Assembly (NCBI RefSeq): GCF_000764185.1
Contig: NZ_JQEC01000042.1
Location: 124,001 to 188,000, forward strand
DNA: 64,000 nt
Direction of reading: 5' to 3'
Source of the DNA: Colwellia psychrerythraea
GTDB taxonomy: Bacteria; Pseudomonadota; Gammaproteobacteria; Enterobacterales; Alteromonadaceae
Shown here piece after piece: positions 36,373 through 46,148 of this stretch. How positions within the stretch are numbered: position 1 is the stretch's first letter; every line of letters begins with the position of its first letter. The notes under the pieces were generated by a model that saw nothing but the letters and a program-made list of their open reading frames with translations, searched no databases and had not been told where the DNA came from. The position numbers and the translations under genes are program-made.

Positions 36373-36946
36373 AAAAACTTAACCCCTTACGCATTTTTTT
36401 TAAAGCATAACGCCATCGGCTTTTAACCTTTTCTTTGTTCTGCTGAGTAATATTAGCAATATCATCAATGCTAAATCCGGCTTCTTGTTTGAGCAAAAAT
36501 ACCTCTCTCTGTTCAAAGGGTAATAATGATATTTGCTGTTTTAAGGCAATGCTTAACGCTTGCTTATCTGGTTCAGTCTGTTCATCATCTGCGTTAGATG
36601 GCATTGAATCTTGTGAATATGCTTCGTCATCTGTTGTTGTCACTTCAAATAAGTGGCTTTTCTTTTGCTGATAATCAATTACCAACCGTCTCGCAACCGT
36701 AAATAAATAAGTAGTGAATTTTGCCGTGACTACATAGCTTTGACGAGCATTAATAATTTTTAGCCAAGTATCGTGGGCCAGCTCTTCAGCCACAGTATGA
36801 GCCAAGTTTTGCCGAACAAAAAAACGAAAAACAACCAATTTATGCCGTTGATAAAGCAGATCAAACGCTGAAGCATTACCATTGGCATAGCTAAGCATAA
36901 GCGATTCATCCGTTTCATCTTGGCTCAGTTCATCTAAAATCAGCAT
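36362..36946 (-). CDS. ECF-type RNA polymerase sigma factor
   Basis: A 194-residue sigma factor with region 2 (about 25-95; FDLLYQRHKLVVFRFFVRQ, AEELAHDTWLKI, FTTYLFTVARRLVIDYQQ) and region 4 (about 135-190; LLPFEQREVFLLKQEAGFSIDDIA) joined by an acidic linker. Region 3 is absent, as in ECF factors. It lies between the VWA lipoprotein gene (50 bases upstream) and the putative anti-sigma gene, which overlaps it. It probably controls an envelope regulon and its own operon. No specific ECF group can be assigned by eye. Confidence 0.9.
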   Translation of the reverse strand: MLILDELSQDETDESLMLSYANGNASAFDLLYQRHKLVVFRFFVRQNLAHTVAEELAHDTWLKIINARQSYVVTAKFTTYLFTVARRLVIDYQQKKSHLFEVTTTDDEAYSQDSMPSNADDEQTEPDKQALSIALKQQISLLPFEQREVFLLKQEAGFSIDDIANITQQNKEKVKSRWRYALKKMRKGLSFYVN

Positions 36947-36996
36947 CTTTCCTTAATAAGTTAGGCTTTAGCACCTTAGGCATTAATGCCGTAGGC

Positions 36997-38841
36997 TTAG
37001 TAAATAGTGTCAAATTGAGTTGCGGCTAAAACTATATCTGATTGAACAGCCAGGTCATTAAACGTTAAGGCATCACTGAGTTTCACCATGTTAATAAATT
37101 CAGCTCTATAACCATATTTGTCATCACCTTTGGCTACTTCAGCCAACTTAATAACGTCGTTTAAAGTCATAGTAGTCAGATTTTTACCGCCACGTAATAT
37201 TTGTCCAAAACCAGCGACTGCCGCTGAAAACCTAAAATTGTTGCTGCTAACAGACAAACTCGCTTTCATTGAACTAAGTAAAATCGGTGTCTCAATTAAT
37301 TGACTTTTTTCTTGTTCAGGTAATTTATAACGTAACCTTAAGAAGGCAAGTTCATCACTTTTATTGCTTTCATGGTTTGACGTTATTGCCTGCTGATTTT
37401 GATCTTGATAACGTAAATCATCAATCAGTTTATTTTTGGCATTAACAAAACTCACTTCATAAAGCGCGGTTACCGTATGGCCCGCACCTATATCACCTGC
37501 ATCAACTTTATCATTATTAAAGTCTTCACGCTTTAATGCTCTTGTTTCATAGCCAATCAAACGATATTCACTAATAAGGTTTGGATTAAACTCTAGTTGA
37601 ATTTTTACATCTTTAGCAATAGTCATTAACGTTGCCGTCAACTCCTCAACCAGCACTTTACGTGCTTCATTTAGCGTATCAATATAATAGGCATTACCGT
37701 TACCATGTTGGGCAAGTTCCTGCATTAAAGCATCATTATAATTTCCCGCACCAAAACCTAATACACTTAAAGAAATTCCAGACGCCCGTTTATGTTCAAT
37801 GAGCTCTTTTAGTGCTTGTTGATTAACCGTACCAACATTAAAGTCACCATCGGTTGCCAAAATAACTCGGTTGATACCATCTTTTACAAATGCTTGCTCT
37901 GCCAACCTATAAGCAGCTTGAATACCCGCACCACCATTAGTTGAACCACCCGCAGATAAATTAGCGAGTACACTGGTGATTGCATGACGATTATCGCCAG
38001 CGGTCGGCTCAAGTACAGTACCTGCACTGCCAGCGTAAACAACAATTGCAACGCTATCACGATCATCTAGTTGTTTAACAAGCATTTTCAAAGAGTTCTT
38101 TAATAATCCTAATTTATTAACCCTATTCATCGAGCCAGAAACATCAATGAGAAAAACCAAGTTTGCCGCGGGTCGCTTGGCTTTATCAACTGTTTTACCT
38201 TGAATACCTATATGAATTAGATGTTTATCGCGATTAAATGGGCTTGGCGCAACCTCAGTATAAACCGAGAACGGTTGCTTAGTTTTAATATCTGGTTTGG
38301 GGTAGTTATAAGAAAAATAATTCACTAACTCTTCAATACGAACCGCATCATGTTGGGGTAGATTGCCCTGGTTTAGTAATCGGCGAATATTGGCATAAGA
38401 GGCTGTATCAACATCAATTGAAAAGGTAGAAACCGGTTTTTCACTTACCGATTTGACACTATTTTCAATTATTTGCGAATATTCTTCTCTATCTTTTGAT
38501 ACCGGTGCAATTGGCGGGTAATGAGAATAAAAATTGCTCGGCGGTCTTATATCACGTCCCACAGCCATAATACCTTGCTGCATTGCTGGGCCTGTTTTTC
38601 TCACGCTATGTTCAACTTGCCGCTTTTGGGCTAACGAAACAGCAGGTGGACTTGTTTCTGCTCTTTTTTCCTTTTCAATCGCTATGTTTATTTTTTCAAC
38701 TGCCTCATTTTCAGCGGTTTGTATTATGGCAATGTCATCACCCTGTTGCTGCTTTTTGCTGTCAACTTTAGCTTCTTGTGCACATGCAGCGAGTAATAAC
38801 ACACTTGCACATAATGCAATTTTAATAGTCTTGGTCATCAT
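36997..38841 (-). CDS. YfbK-like VWA-domain lipoprotein
   Basis: A 614-residue lipoprotein (signal MMTKTIKIALCASVLLLAAC, lipobox LAAC). After a polar linker comes the VWA N-terminal domain (about 130-200; STFSIDVDTASYANIRR, RIEELVNYF), then a von Willebrand A domain (about 226-400) with an intact MIDAS motif DVSGS (233-237) and TDGDFNVG, and a C-terminal domain (to 614). This is the YfbK family. It is the first gene of a unit with an ECF sigma factor and a putative anti-sigma, so it may be a periplasmic sensor or stress-response effector. AAGGAG lies before the start. Confidence 0.85.
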   Translation of the reverse strand: MMTKTIKIALCASVLLLAACAQEAKVDSKKQQQGDDIAIIQTAENEAVEKINIAIEKEKRAETSPPAVSLAQKRQVEHSVRKTGPAMQQGIMAVGRDIRPPSNFYSHYPPIAPVSKDREEYSQIIENSVKSVSEKPVSTFSIDVDTASYANIRRLLNQGNLPQHDAVRIEELVNYFSYNYPKPDIKTKQPFSVYTEVAPSPFNRDKHLIHIGIQGKTVDKAKRPAANLVFLIDVSGSMNRVNKLGLLKNSLKMLVKQLDDRDSVAIVVYAGSAGTVLEPTAGDNRHAITSVLANLSAGGSTNGGAGIQAAYRLAEQAFVKDGINRVILATDGDFNVGTVNQQALKELIEHKRASGISLSVLGFGAGNYNDALMQELAQHGNGNAYYIDTLNEARKVLVEELTATLMTIAKDVKIQLEFNPNLISEYRLIGYETRALKREDFNNDKVDAGDIGAGHTVTALYEVSFVNAKNKLIDDLRYQDQNQQAITSNHESNKSDELAFLRLRYKLPEQEKSQLIETPILLSSMKASLSVSSNNFRFSAAVAGFGQILRGGKNLTTMTLNDVIKLAEVAKGDDKYGYRAEFINMVKLSDALTFNDLAVQSDIVLAATQFDTIY

Positions 38842-39176
38842 TTTTCTCCTTTGGTTATTGTTATAAACGCAGGAGTAATGAAAAAGGGTTAATTAAAATG
38901 AAATTACTTATTTTAATTTCCTAAAATTATTTAAATGACCTTAAGGGCTGTTGATCTTTCATGGTTAAAATTTTGTTCGTTTCTTTCAAAGAGAGTAAAG
39001 CGTTTTAGTCGCGGCGAGTAGTGTGTAGCCAAGTCATTCTAAGTAAATACTATTCAACAAAGAATAGTATTCAATCATATTGCTTGAAATCCAAAAATCA
39101 TATTTGAGACAGTTATGGTGATGGTCGTTTAAATATGCCGTTTGGAAATCGCGGTAGCTAGTCTAATTTGGCCATT
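38842..39176. other. Intergenic region upstream of the VWA operon
   Basis: No gene. It must hold the promoter of the VWA/sigma operon. A perfect 10-bp inverted repeat (39046-39071) is listed separately. Confidence 0.5.
39046..39071. repeat. Perfect 10-bp inverted repeat
   Basis: AATACTATTC and GAATAGTATT flank a 6-base loop. No T-run follows, so it may be an operator rather than a terminator. Confidence 0.45.
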
Positions 39177-39208
39177 TAAAAAGCAGAGCGTAAAGTAGCC
39201 GCTCTGCT
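39177..39208 (-). terminator. Terminator overlapping the rsmI stop codon
   Basis: AGCAGAGCG/CGCTCTGCT, a 9-bp stem with a 9-base loop, followed by TTTTTAAA on the minus strand. Confidence 0.8.
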
Positions 39209-40058
39209 AGCCTTTCAAAGACAAAGCAATATCATAAAGCGCATTTTTCTTCACGCCATAGATTTCAGCAGCGATCGCACAAGCTTTTTTAGGTTTCATT
39301 TCCCCAAGCAATAACTTTAAAGTGTTAATCACCTCTGCTGAAATTTCATTTTCAACGGCTTTATATCCTTCGATGATTAATACCATTTCTCCCTTTAGCT
39401 GGTTGGCGTCTTGCTCAAGCCAAATTAAAAAATTTTCTGCAGTATCACTATGAATTGTTTCAAAGGTTTTTGTGATCTCTCTAGCAATAACAATATAACG
39501 TTCGCCACCTAAGGTTGCGACAATATCTCGCACGGTATCTATGGCGCGGCGCGGCGCATCATAAAAAACCATAGTACGAGGCTCATCAATCAAAGCAGTT
39601 AATGTCGCTTGTCTAGCACCTGACTTTGAAGGTAAAAAACCTTCAAAACTAAATCTATCGGTAGGTAAACCAGCTACTGATAAGGCTGAAATTGCGGCAC
39701 AAGCTCCTGGAATAGGCGAGACATTTAATCCCAAACTTCTACAATGACGGACAATATGAAAACCAGGGTCACTGATCAGTGGTGTGCCTGCGTCTGAAAC
39801 CAACGCAATAGTTTTGCCTTCTTGTAACATAGTAGCGACTTGATCTTGGCGCTGGCGCTCATTGTGATCATGCAATGACATAGTTCTATTTTTAATTGAA
39901 AAAGCTGATAATAACTTGCCTGTATGGCGAGTATCTTCACAAGCAATAACATCAACTTGCGTTAATATATCAATAGCCCTTTGACTGATATCACCTAAAT
40001 TCCCGATAGGTGTTGCAACAATATAGAGGGTAGCTGGGGTTAAGGTTGTTTCACTCAT
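39207..40058 (-). CDS. rsmI: 16S rRNA (cytidine-1402 2'-O)-methyltransferase
   Basis: A 283-residue SAM-dependent methyltransferase with the RsmI/tetrapyrrole-methylase features: LYIVATPIGNLGDISQRAI at the N terminus, ACEDTRHTGKLL, LVSDAGTPLISDPG, PIPGACAAISALSVAGLPTDRF and FYDAPRRAIDT. It methylates the ribose of C1402 in 16S rRNA near the decoding centre. The gene is divergent from lpoA, as in E. coli. Confidence 0.95.
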   Translation of the reverse strand: MSETTLTPATLYIVATPIGNLGDISQRAIDILTQVDVIACEDTRHTGKLLSAFSIKNRTMSLHDHNERQRQDQVATMLQEGKTIALVSDAGTPLISDPGFHIVRHCRSLGLNVSPIPGACAAISALSVAGLPTDRFSFEGFLPSKSGARQATLTALIDEPRTMVFYDAPRRAIDTVRDIVATLGGERYIVIAREITKTFETIHSDTAENFLIWLEQDANQLKGEMVLIIEGYKAVENEISAEVINTLKLLLGEMKPKKACAIAAEIYGVKKNALYDIALSLKG

Positions 40059-40231
40059 GTAACTTATTTCACTCGATTTAATAGTTATATTTGGCGTATT
40101 TAGTTGAGACTAACTTCGTTGGCGTTTATTATAACCCCATACTGACAGCAATATGCACGGATTTATTTATTGTGGTAAAAACAGCGTCTTTACTGGTAAG
40201 AATCAAGTTAATAGGATTAAACAATTTTTCA

Positions 40232-42271
40232 ATGTATATTCAACAAATAAAATCTCTGATTCTCCCTGCTTTATTACTGACATTACTTGCAAGTTGTAGT
40301 ACTAAAGAGCCACCTTTAACACCAACCGTTACTAAAACAGGCACAGAGATTGATGAAATGGTCATTGACTCCGGTGACTTATCTGCTGAGCAACATTTAG
40401 CGCTTGCAAAAACGTTAACAAATAACGAAGCGGTAAGTGAACTAATTACAGCAACAAAATTATTTTTTCAAAAAGAAAATTACCTAAAAGCGCTTTGGCT
40501 TGCAGATAAAACGCTGCCTTTAATCGATGGTCAAATAGCTAACTATACCCAAGAAAAAGTACAATTGGCTTTAATTAAAGCCAATAGCCTGCAACAGTTA
40601 GGTTACTATCAGGAAAGTTTTTTACAGCTAAATCAATTAGAACAATATGCTAGCGAAAATGGCATCACACTTACAGCCACATACTACCGATTACTCAGTA
40701 TTGCCTTTCATCAGAAGCAGCAGCCTATTGCCGCTTTAAATGCGCAATTATTCGCTTTTTCAACAACAAACAGCAGTGAACAAAGCTCACAACAAATTAC
40801 TGATATTTGGCAGCAATTTCAAATCCTATCTCAATGGCAGTTAAGTTTAATTGCATTAGATAAAGCGCCCAATAGCGAGGGTTGGTTAAAGCTAACGGCT
40901 ATCGCAAATAAGTTTACTAACAAAAAAAATCTGATGCAATATCACCTGAAGATATGGCAAAATAATTTCAAAATTCATCCTGCTAATATCATTGCACAAC
41001 AGTTATCTACGCAAGTAATTGTTCCAAAAAACATTGAAAATATAGCGGTAATATTACCGTTAACAGGTAGTCAGCGCTCGTATGGTTTAGCTATACAGCA
41101 AGGAATATTAGCGAGTTTCAATAATAATGAAACCAAGACACTGCATTTTTTAGACAGTAATACTATTAACTGGTATGGCCTAACAAATGAATTATCGACA
41201 AAAAAAATAGATTACGTCATTGGCCCTTTACTAAAATCCAATGTAGACAAGTACATCAGCCATACAAGTGTCCAAGCACAATCGCAAAATGATTATATGC
41301 TTAATGCTAACTCTGGTTTGTTTACCCTTGACGGCAATCAGGCCCCCGTAAACGCTGAAAGTTACAGCCTCAAACAGTCAGTTGATTACTTAGCTGCTAT
41401 TGATAGTGACTCTGCCATAGAAAATTATTTAAAGCCAGCCGCTAACTCCACTGCTATTGCGACGTTATTACTAAATATACCGGCCTCTTCTTCACTAACA
41501 CAGCAACATACTGTGTTATCTATGCGCCCAGAAGATGAAGCTAATCAAGCAGCATCAACCCTTAGTCGGCAAAGTTATCAACACCCGATAGTGCTAAGCC
41601 AAAAAAACATTGTCAGTAAACGTATAGCGCAAGCTTTTGTTAAACAGTGGCAGCGTATAACTGGCAATACTATAGAGGTAGTTTATTACGATACCGGTGC
41701 TCAAATGCAAGCCAATATAAAAGCAATTCTATCTGTTGATAAAAGTAAGGTTCGAATAAAAAATCTTGAAAGTCGACTGAGTCAAAGTATAAAAACGCAA
41801 ACTCGCAACAGACGTGATATAGATATGATTTATCTTGTTGGCACCCCTGATAAAACGCGTTTAGTAAAACCTTATATTGAAGTTAATATTAGCCCGTTCG
41901 CGGAAATCATACCGGTGTTTGCTAGTTCACGAAGTCATAGCACTCGTAGCGACTACAGTAGTAACAGTGACTTACAAGGGTTAACTTTTACTGAAATCCC
42001 GTGGTTATTAACTAGTGAACAAAATCCAAAATTAGCTGCACTTAGTCAACAACTTTGGCCAAAACGTAGTGATGGCTTATCCCGACTTTTTGCTATGGGT
42101 TATGACAGCTATCAACTGATCAGCAAGATTCCACTTATGCAACAAGCCCCTCATTTGCAACATTGGGGGCAAACTGGCGTATTAAAGCTAGATAAAAACA
42201 GCATTTTAACCCGCAGTTTGCTTTGGGGTGTATATAAAGGCAATAAGGTAGACTCTATTGTTATGGAGTAA
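40232..42271 (+). CDS. lpoA: Penicillin-binding protein activator LpoA
   Basis: I start it at the ATG at 40232, giving 679 residues (E. coli LpoA has 678) with a lipoprotein signal (MYIQQIKSLILPALLLTLL, lipobox LASC). The longer frame to 40091 adds a segment unlike the family. The N-terminal part is TPR-like helical, and the C-terminal part has a periplasmic-binding-protein fold (IAVILPLTGSQRSYGLAIQQG, DYVIGPLLKSNV). The outer-membrane protein activates PBP1A peptidoglycan synthase. The neighbours rsmI, yraN, diaA and dolP match E. coli order. Confidence 0.9.
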   Translation: MYIQQIKSLILPALLLTLLASCSTKEPPLTPTVTKTGTEIDEMVIDSGDLSAEQHLALAKTLTNNEAVSELITATKLFFQKENYLKALWLADKTLPLIDGQIANYTQEKVQLALIKANSLQQLGYYQESFLQLNQLEQYASENGITLTATYYRLLSIAFHQKQQPIAALNAQLFAFSTTNSSEQSSQQITDIWQQFQILSQWQLSLIALDKAPNSEGWLKLTAIANKFTNKKNLMQYHLKIWQNNFKIHPANIIAQQLSTQVIVPKNIENIAVILPLTGSQRSYGLAIQQGILASFNNNETKTLHFLDSNTINWYGLTNELSTKKIDYVIGPLLKSNVDKYISHTSVQAQSQNDYMLNANSGLFTLDGNQAPVNAESYSLKQSVDYLAAIDSDSAIENYLKPAANSTAIATLLLNIPASSSLTQQHTVLSMRPEDEANQAASTLSRQSYQHPIVLSQKNIVSKRIAQAFVKQWQRITGNTIEVVYYDTGAQMQANIKAILSVDKSKVRIKNLESRLSQSIKTQTRNRRDIDMIYLVGTPDKTRLVKPYIEVNISPFAEIIPVFASSRSHSTRSDYSSNSDLQGLTFTEIPWLLTSEQNPKLAALSQQLWPKRSDGLSRLFAMGYDSYQLISKIPLMQQAPHLQHWGQTGVLKLDKNSILTRSLLWGVYKGNKVDSIVME

Positions 42272-42647
42272 GCGCGCAGCAACTACAGGTGTTACCTGTA
42301 CAGATATAGGAAAAATTACTGAGCAACTTGCTGAGCAATACCTAACAAAACAAGGCTTAAACCTAATTGACAAGAACTACCACTGTCGCCAAGGAGAAGT
42401 TGATCTGATTATGCTTGATGGCGATACTTACGTTTTTATTGAAGTTAAGTATCGTAAAAATAAAGCATTTGGAGGTGCTATTGCCGCTATACCTGCGAGT
42501 AAACAACAAAAAGTTAAACATTGCGTAACATTTTATCTGCATCAAGTCGGTTTAAATGAATATAATACCCCCTGTCGTATTGATGTCGTAGCCCTTGAGG
42601 GTGATATTGCCAATCCACAGGTTACTTGGCTAAAAAATGCTTTTTAA
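42258..42647 (+). CDS. yraN: YraN/UPF0102 family protein
   Basis: A 129-residue protein with the endonuclease-like fold of UPF0102: TEQLAEQYLTKQGL, RQGEVDLIMLDGDTYVFIEVKYRKN (the E/D-x-E-V-K active-site pattern) and PCRIDVVAL. The biological role is not established, though a nuclease function is suggested. It begins with a TTG overlapping the lpoA end by 14 bases; no ATG is available at a sensible position, so coupling to lpoA is likely. Confidence 0.85.
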   Translation: MLWSKRAATTGVTCTDIGKITEQLAEQYLTKQGLNLIDKNYHCRQGEVDLIMLDGDTYVFIEVKYRKNKAFGGAIAAIPASKQQKVKHCVTFYLHQVGLNEYNTPCRIDVVALEGDIANPQVTWLKNAF

Positions 42648-42673
42648 GCTCATAAAACAAATTAATATTATAG

Positions 42674-43291
<618 letters not shown>

Positions 43292-43888
43292 ATGCTTTCT
43301 TTAACAAATATAGTTAAAGATAAAACTGCACACATTGCTGGCTTGCTAATGCTTGTGTCAGCTTTGCAAGGCTGTGCAGTTGCCACTGTAGTCGCCATTA
43401 CCGCCGGTGCTACTATGGTTGCTGACAGGCGTAGTTTCAGCAAACAAATAGATGACCAGAGCATCGAGTTTGTTGCCCATAATGAACTGAACAAGCAAAA
43501 GGCATTAGCAAAAAATACCAACCTTCATATTATTAGTATGAATGGTACTGTTGTGATTGTTGGGCAAGCACCTAACAGCTACCTTAGAGACCTTGCCATC
43601 AAAACAATACAAGACGTTCCTGACATAATAACCATACACAATCAGATTCGCATTAGCTCAATGGTAAGTGTCACAACCAAGAGCAATGATATTTGGTTAA
43701 CCTCTAAAGTAAAGTCTGCCTTACTTGCAAACTCAGAAGTAAATGCCAAAGATATCAAGGTTGTTACTGAGAACTCAGAGGTGTTTTTATTAGGTTTAGT
43801 GACAAAAGAGGAAGCAAACATTGTTGTTGAAATAGCTCGTAATATTAACGGTGTCAGTCGTGTGATTAAAGCCTTTGAATATCTTTAA
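43292..43888 (+). CDS. dolP: Outer-membrane lipoprotein DolP, two BON domains
   Basis: A 198-residue lipoprotein with signal ending LVSALQGC and two BON domains (about 50-115 and 120-195; INGTVVIVG-like NGTVVIVGQAPNSYLRD, then VKSALLANSEVNAKDIKVVTENSEVFLLG). DolP (formerly YraP) supports outer-membrane integrity and the Bam complex. The ATG follows the diaA stop directly, so translation is coupled. Confidence 0.9.
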   Translation: MLSLTNIVKDKTAHIAGLLMLVSALQGCAVATVVAITAGATMVADRRSFSKQIDDQSIEFVAHNELNKQKALAKNTNLHIISMNGTVVIVGQAPNSYLRDLAIKTIQDVPDIITIHNQIRISSMVSVTTKSNDIWLTSKVKSALLANSEVNAKDIKVVTENSEVFLLGLVTKEEANIVVEIARNINGVSRVIKAFEYL

Positions 43889-44140
43889 TTTAAACTATGG
43901 ATAGCAGTACTTATTCAAAATCCCCCTTTATCCGATTTTCAGCGTTAAAACATAGATAAAGAACCTGTTATTCATCGACGTTTTGCCTTGATAATAGAAT
44001 AAATTGAAACATTAATAGAGTCTACCGCTAGTTAATTTTGTTGCTAACAGCCTAAGTTTTTGTTTTTACTTAAACATCAAATACTCATTATCCAGAATTC
44101 AGGTTATTCAATTCTCTTTTAAGTCATATTCTTAAAACAA
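43889..44140. other. Convergent intergenic stretch
   Basis: No gene is seen between dolP and the convergent sspB other than the terminator that follows. Confidence 0.5.
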
Positions 44141-44178
44141 AAAAAACCTGTAAATATCAATGATATTTACAGGTTTTT
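44141..44178. terminator. Strong bidirectional terminator between dolP and sspB
   Basis: AACCTGTAAATATCA pairs with TGATATTTACAGGTT around a very short loop, flanked by A-run and T-run. It can stop transcription from both sides. Confidence 0.88.
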
Positions 44179-44213
44179 GTATTTTAGCTTTCAATTTTTA
44201 AAAATAGGTAAGA

Positions 44214-44693
44214 CTATTTAATAATTTTCAGGCTAGCTTTACTTTTACCTTTCGGTTTGTTTGATTTATCTTTTTCACTACCCGTTGATGCAACACTACT
44301 TAAAGTAGATTTAGGCTTCTCTGGTACTTCATCGACTAAGTCATCTTCATCCTCAGCTGGATGTTCGATAGGAAGTGAAGTTCCTGCACCATTTTCTTTA
44401 GCATAGATAGCACCGATAGCACCATAAGGTACGGTAATGTGCTCTAATTTCCCGCCAAAACGGGCACTAAAATTAATAGTTTTATCACCTAATGCAATGG
44501 TACCAACTGCTGAACCAGCAATATTTAATACAATTTGCCCGTCAGCCACATAATTCATTGGTACTAAAACACCATAAACATTAACGTCGACCATAATGTA
44601 TGGTGTTAGATCATTATCTGAAATCCACTCATAGAAAGCCTTAACTATATAAGGCTTATTCGAACTCATTGAGCTAGGTGTTGCGTCTTCCAT
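44214..44693 (-). CDS. sspB: ClpXP adaptor, stringent starvation protein B
   Basis: A 159-residue protein with the SspB core (PYIVKAFYEWISDNDLTPYI, NYVADGQIVLNIAGSAVGTI, FSARFGG) and an acidic, Lys-rich flexible tail that ends KASLKIIK; the tail end contacts ClpX. It delivers ssrA-tagged proteins to ClpXP. Its ATG overlaps the sspA stop (TAATG). The next ATG, at 44669, would give the family-typical N terminus MSSNKPY and may be the real start. Confidence 0.9.
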   Translation of the reverse strand: MEDATPSSMSSNKPYIVKAFYEWISDNDLTPYIMVDVNVYGVLVPMNYVADGQIVLNIAGSAVGTIALGDKTINFSARFGGKLEHITVPYGAIGAIYAKENGAGTSLPIEHPAEDEDDLVDEVPEKPKSTLSSVASTGSEKDKSNKPKGKSKASLKIIK

Positions 44694-45334
44694 TAGGCAG
44701 GATGACCAAAGCGTAATTCACGCTCAGTTTCAGTGAGTGATGCTTGGAAAGATTCACGTTCAAACAGACGTAACATGTACGTTTTAAGCTCTTTTGAACC
44801 TTGACCAACTAACTCAATACCAAATACTGGTAAACGCCATAATAACGGTGCTAAATAACAATCAACTAAGCTGTATTCTTCACTCATAAAATATGGTGCT
44901 TCATTTAGGATTGGCGCAATACTTAACAAACTTTCTTTTAACTCTTGACGAGCTTTAGCTGCTTCTGCCGTAGTGCCTGACATGATCACTTTAGTAAGGC
45001 TATACCAATCTTGCTCGATACGATGCATCATCAAACGGCTACGACCACGTGATACCGGGTAAACTGGCATTAATGGTGGGTGTGGAAAACGCTCATCTAA
45101 ATACTCAACAATGATTTTTGCTTCATATAAAGCTAATTCACGGTCAATTAAAGTTGGCACTGTACCATATGGATTTAAGTCCAATAAGTCTTCTGGCAAA
45201 TTAGCTAAATCAACTAAGTTGATATCAACACCAACACCTTTTTCTGCTAAAACTATGCGTGTCTGATGACTATACATATCATCTGCATGAGAGAACAACG
45301 TCATCACAGAGCGTTTATTTGCTGCTACGGCCAT
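44693..45334 (-). CDS. sspA: Stringent starvation protein A (GST fold)
   Basis: The start at 45334 has GGAGG four bases before the ATG and gives 213 residues, as in E. coli. The GST-like protein has an N-terminal thioredoxin-like domain (SVMTLFSHADDMYSHQTRIVLAEKG, YGTVPTLIDRELALYEA) and a helical C-terminal domain. It binds RNA polymerase with sigma-70 and helps acid and starvation responses. It lies downstream of the bc1 operon and is coupled to sspB. Confidence 0.92.
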   Translation of the reverse strand: MAVAANKRSVMTLFSHADDMYSHQTRIVLAEKGVGVDINLVDLANLPEDLLDLNPYGTVPTLIDRELALYEAKIIVEYLDERFPHPPLMPVYPVSRGRSRLMMHRIEQDWYSLTKVIMSGTTAEAAKARQELKESLLSIAPILNEAPYFMSEEYSLVDCYLAPLLWRLPVFGIELVGQGSKELKTYMLRLFERESFQASLTETERELRFGHPA

Positions 45335-45425
45335 AGAGCCTCCAAAATTATTTACTTTAAAAACTAACAAAGGGGAACCTGATATATAACTATCAAATCC
45401 CCCTGAAATTTACTGCATTAATAAC

Positions 45426-46148
45426 TTAATGTACGTCTTTCCAGTACTCTTTCTTAAGGAAATAAGAAAGGATAAAGAAGAAGAACAAGAAAGCTAATAC
45501 CCAATAACCAAGTGCTTTACGCTCTAGTTTATTTGGCTCACCAACATATTCTAAAAAGTTAGTTAAATCACGAACAACTACATCATACTCTTCAGCAGTT
45601 AAAGTTCCACCCATTGCTGGAGAAAGTTTACCATGTTCGTCAATAGTGCTAACACCTTGCAAGTCTTGCAATACGTGTGGCATACCAACATCTTTAAAAA
45701 CGGTATTATTTACGCCAAATGGGCGTGATTCATCAATATGGAATGAACGTAAGTAAGTATAGATCCAATCAGGACTACGTAAACGCGCTTCCAAAGTTAA
45801 ATCCGGTGGCGCGCTACCAAACCAGCTTGCCGCTTCTTTTTTCGGCATGCTATTTAGAATATGACCACCAACTTTATCGCCAGTGTACATATAATTAGCA
45901 ATACCGTCCGCTTCTTCAATACCTAAATCGGTAAAAGTACGGTTATAACGTTGGTACTGTAATTGATGGCAACCTAAACAATAATTGATATAAGTTTTGA
46001 AACCTTTTTTCAAAGATTCTTTATCAGATAAATCGTTATTGGCGTTATCTAAGGCAATACTTGGACCAGATGCTGTAGCACTTAATGGTGTAAGTGCCAC
46101 TAAGCCAACAAAAATGCCGAAAGTAGCGGCTATAATTAATTTTTTCAT
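45426..46148 (-). CDS. petC: Cytochrome c1 of the bc1 complex
   Basis: A 240-residue protein with a signal peptide, the covalent heme site CLGCHQLQY (about 57-65), the axial-Met region (MPHVLQ) and a C-terminal membrane anchor (LGYWVLAFLFFFFILSYF). It accepts electrons from the Rieske protein and passes them to soluble cytochrome c. Its ATG overlaps the petB stop. Confidence 0.93.
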   Translation of the reverse strand: MKKLIIAATFGIFVGLVALTPLSATASGPSIALDNANNDLSDKESLKKGFKTYINYCLGCHQLQYQRYNRTFTDLGIEEADGIANYMYTGDKVGGHILNSMPKKEAASWFGSAPPDLTLEARLRSPDWIYTYLRSFHIDESRPFGVNNTVFKDVGMPHVLQDLQGVSTIDEHGKLSPAMGGTLTAEEYDVVVRDLTNFLEYVGEPNKLERKALGYWVLAFLFFFFILSYFLKKEYWKDVH

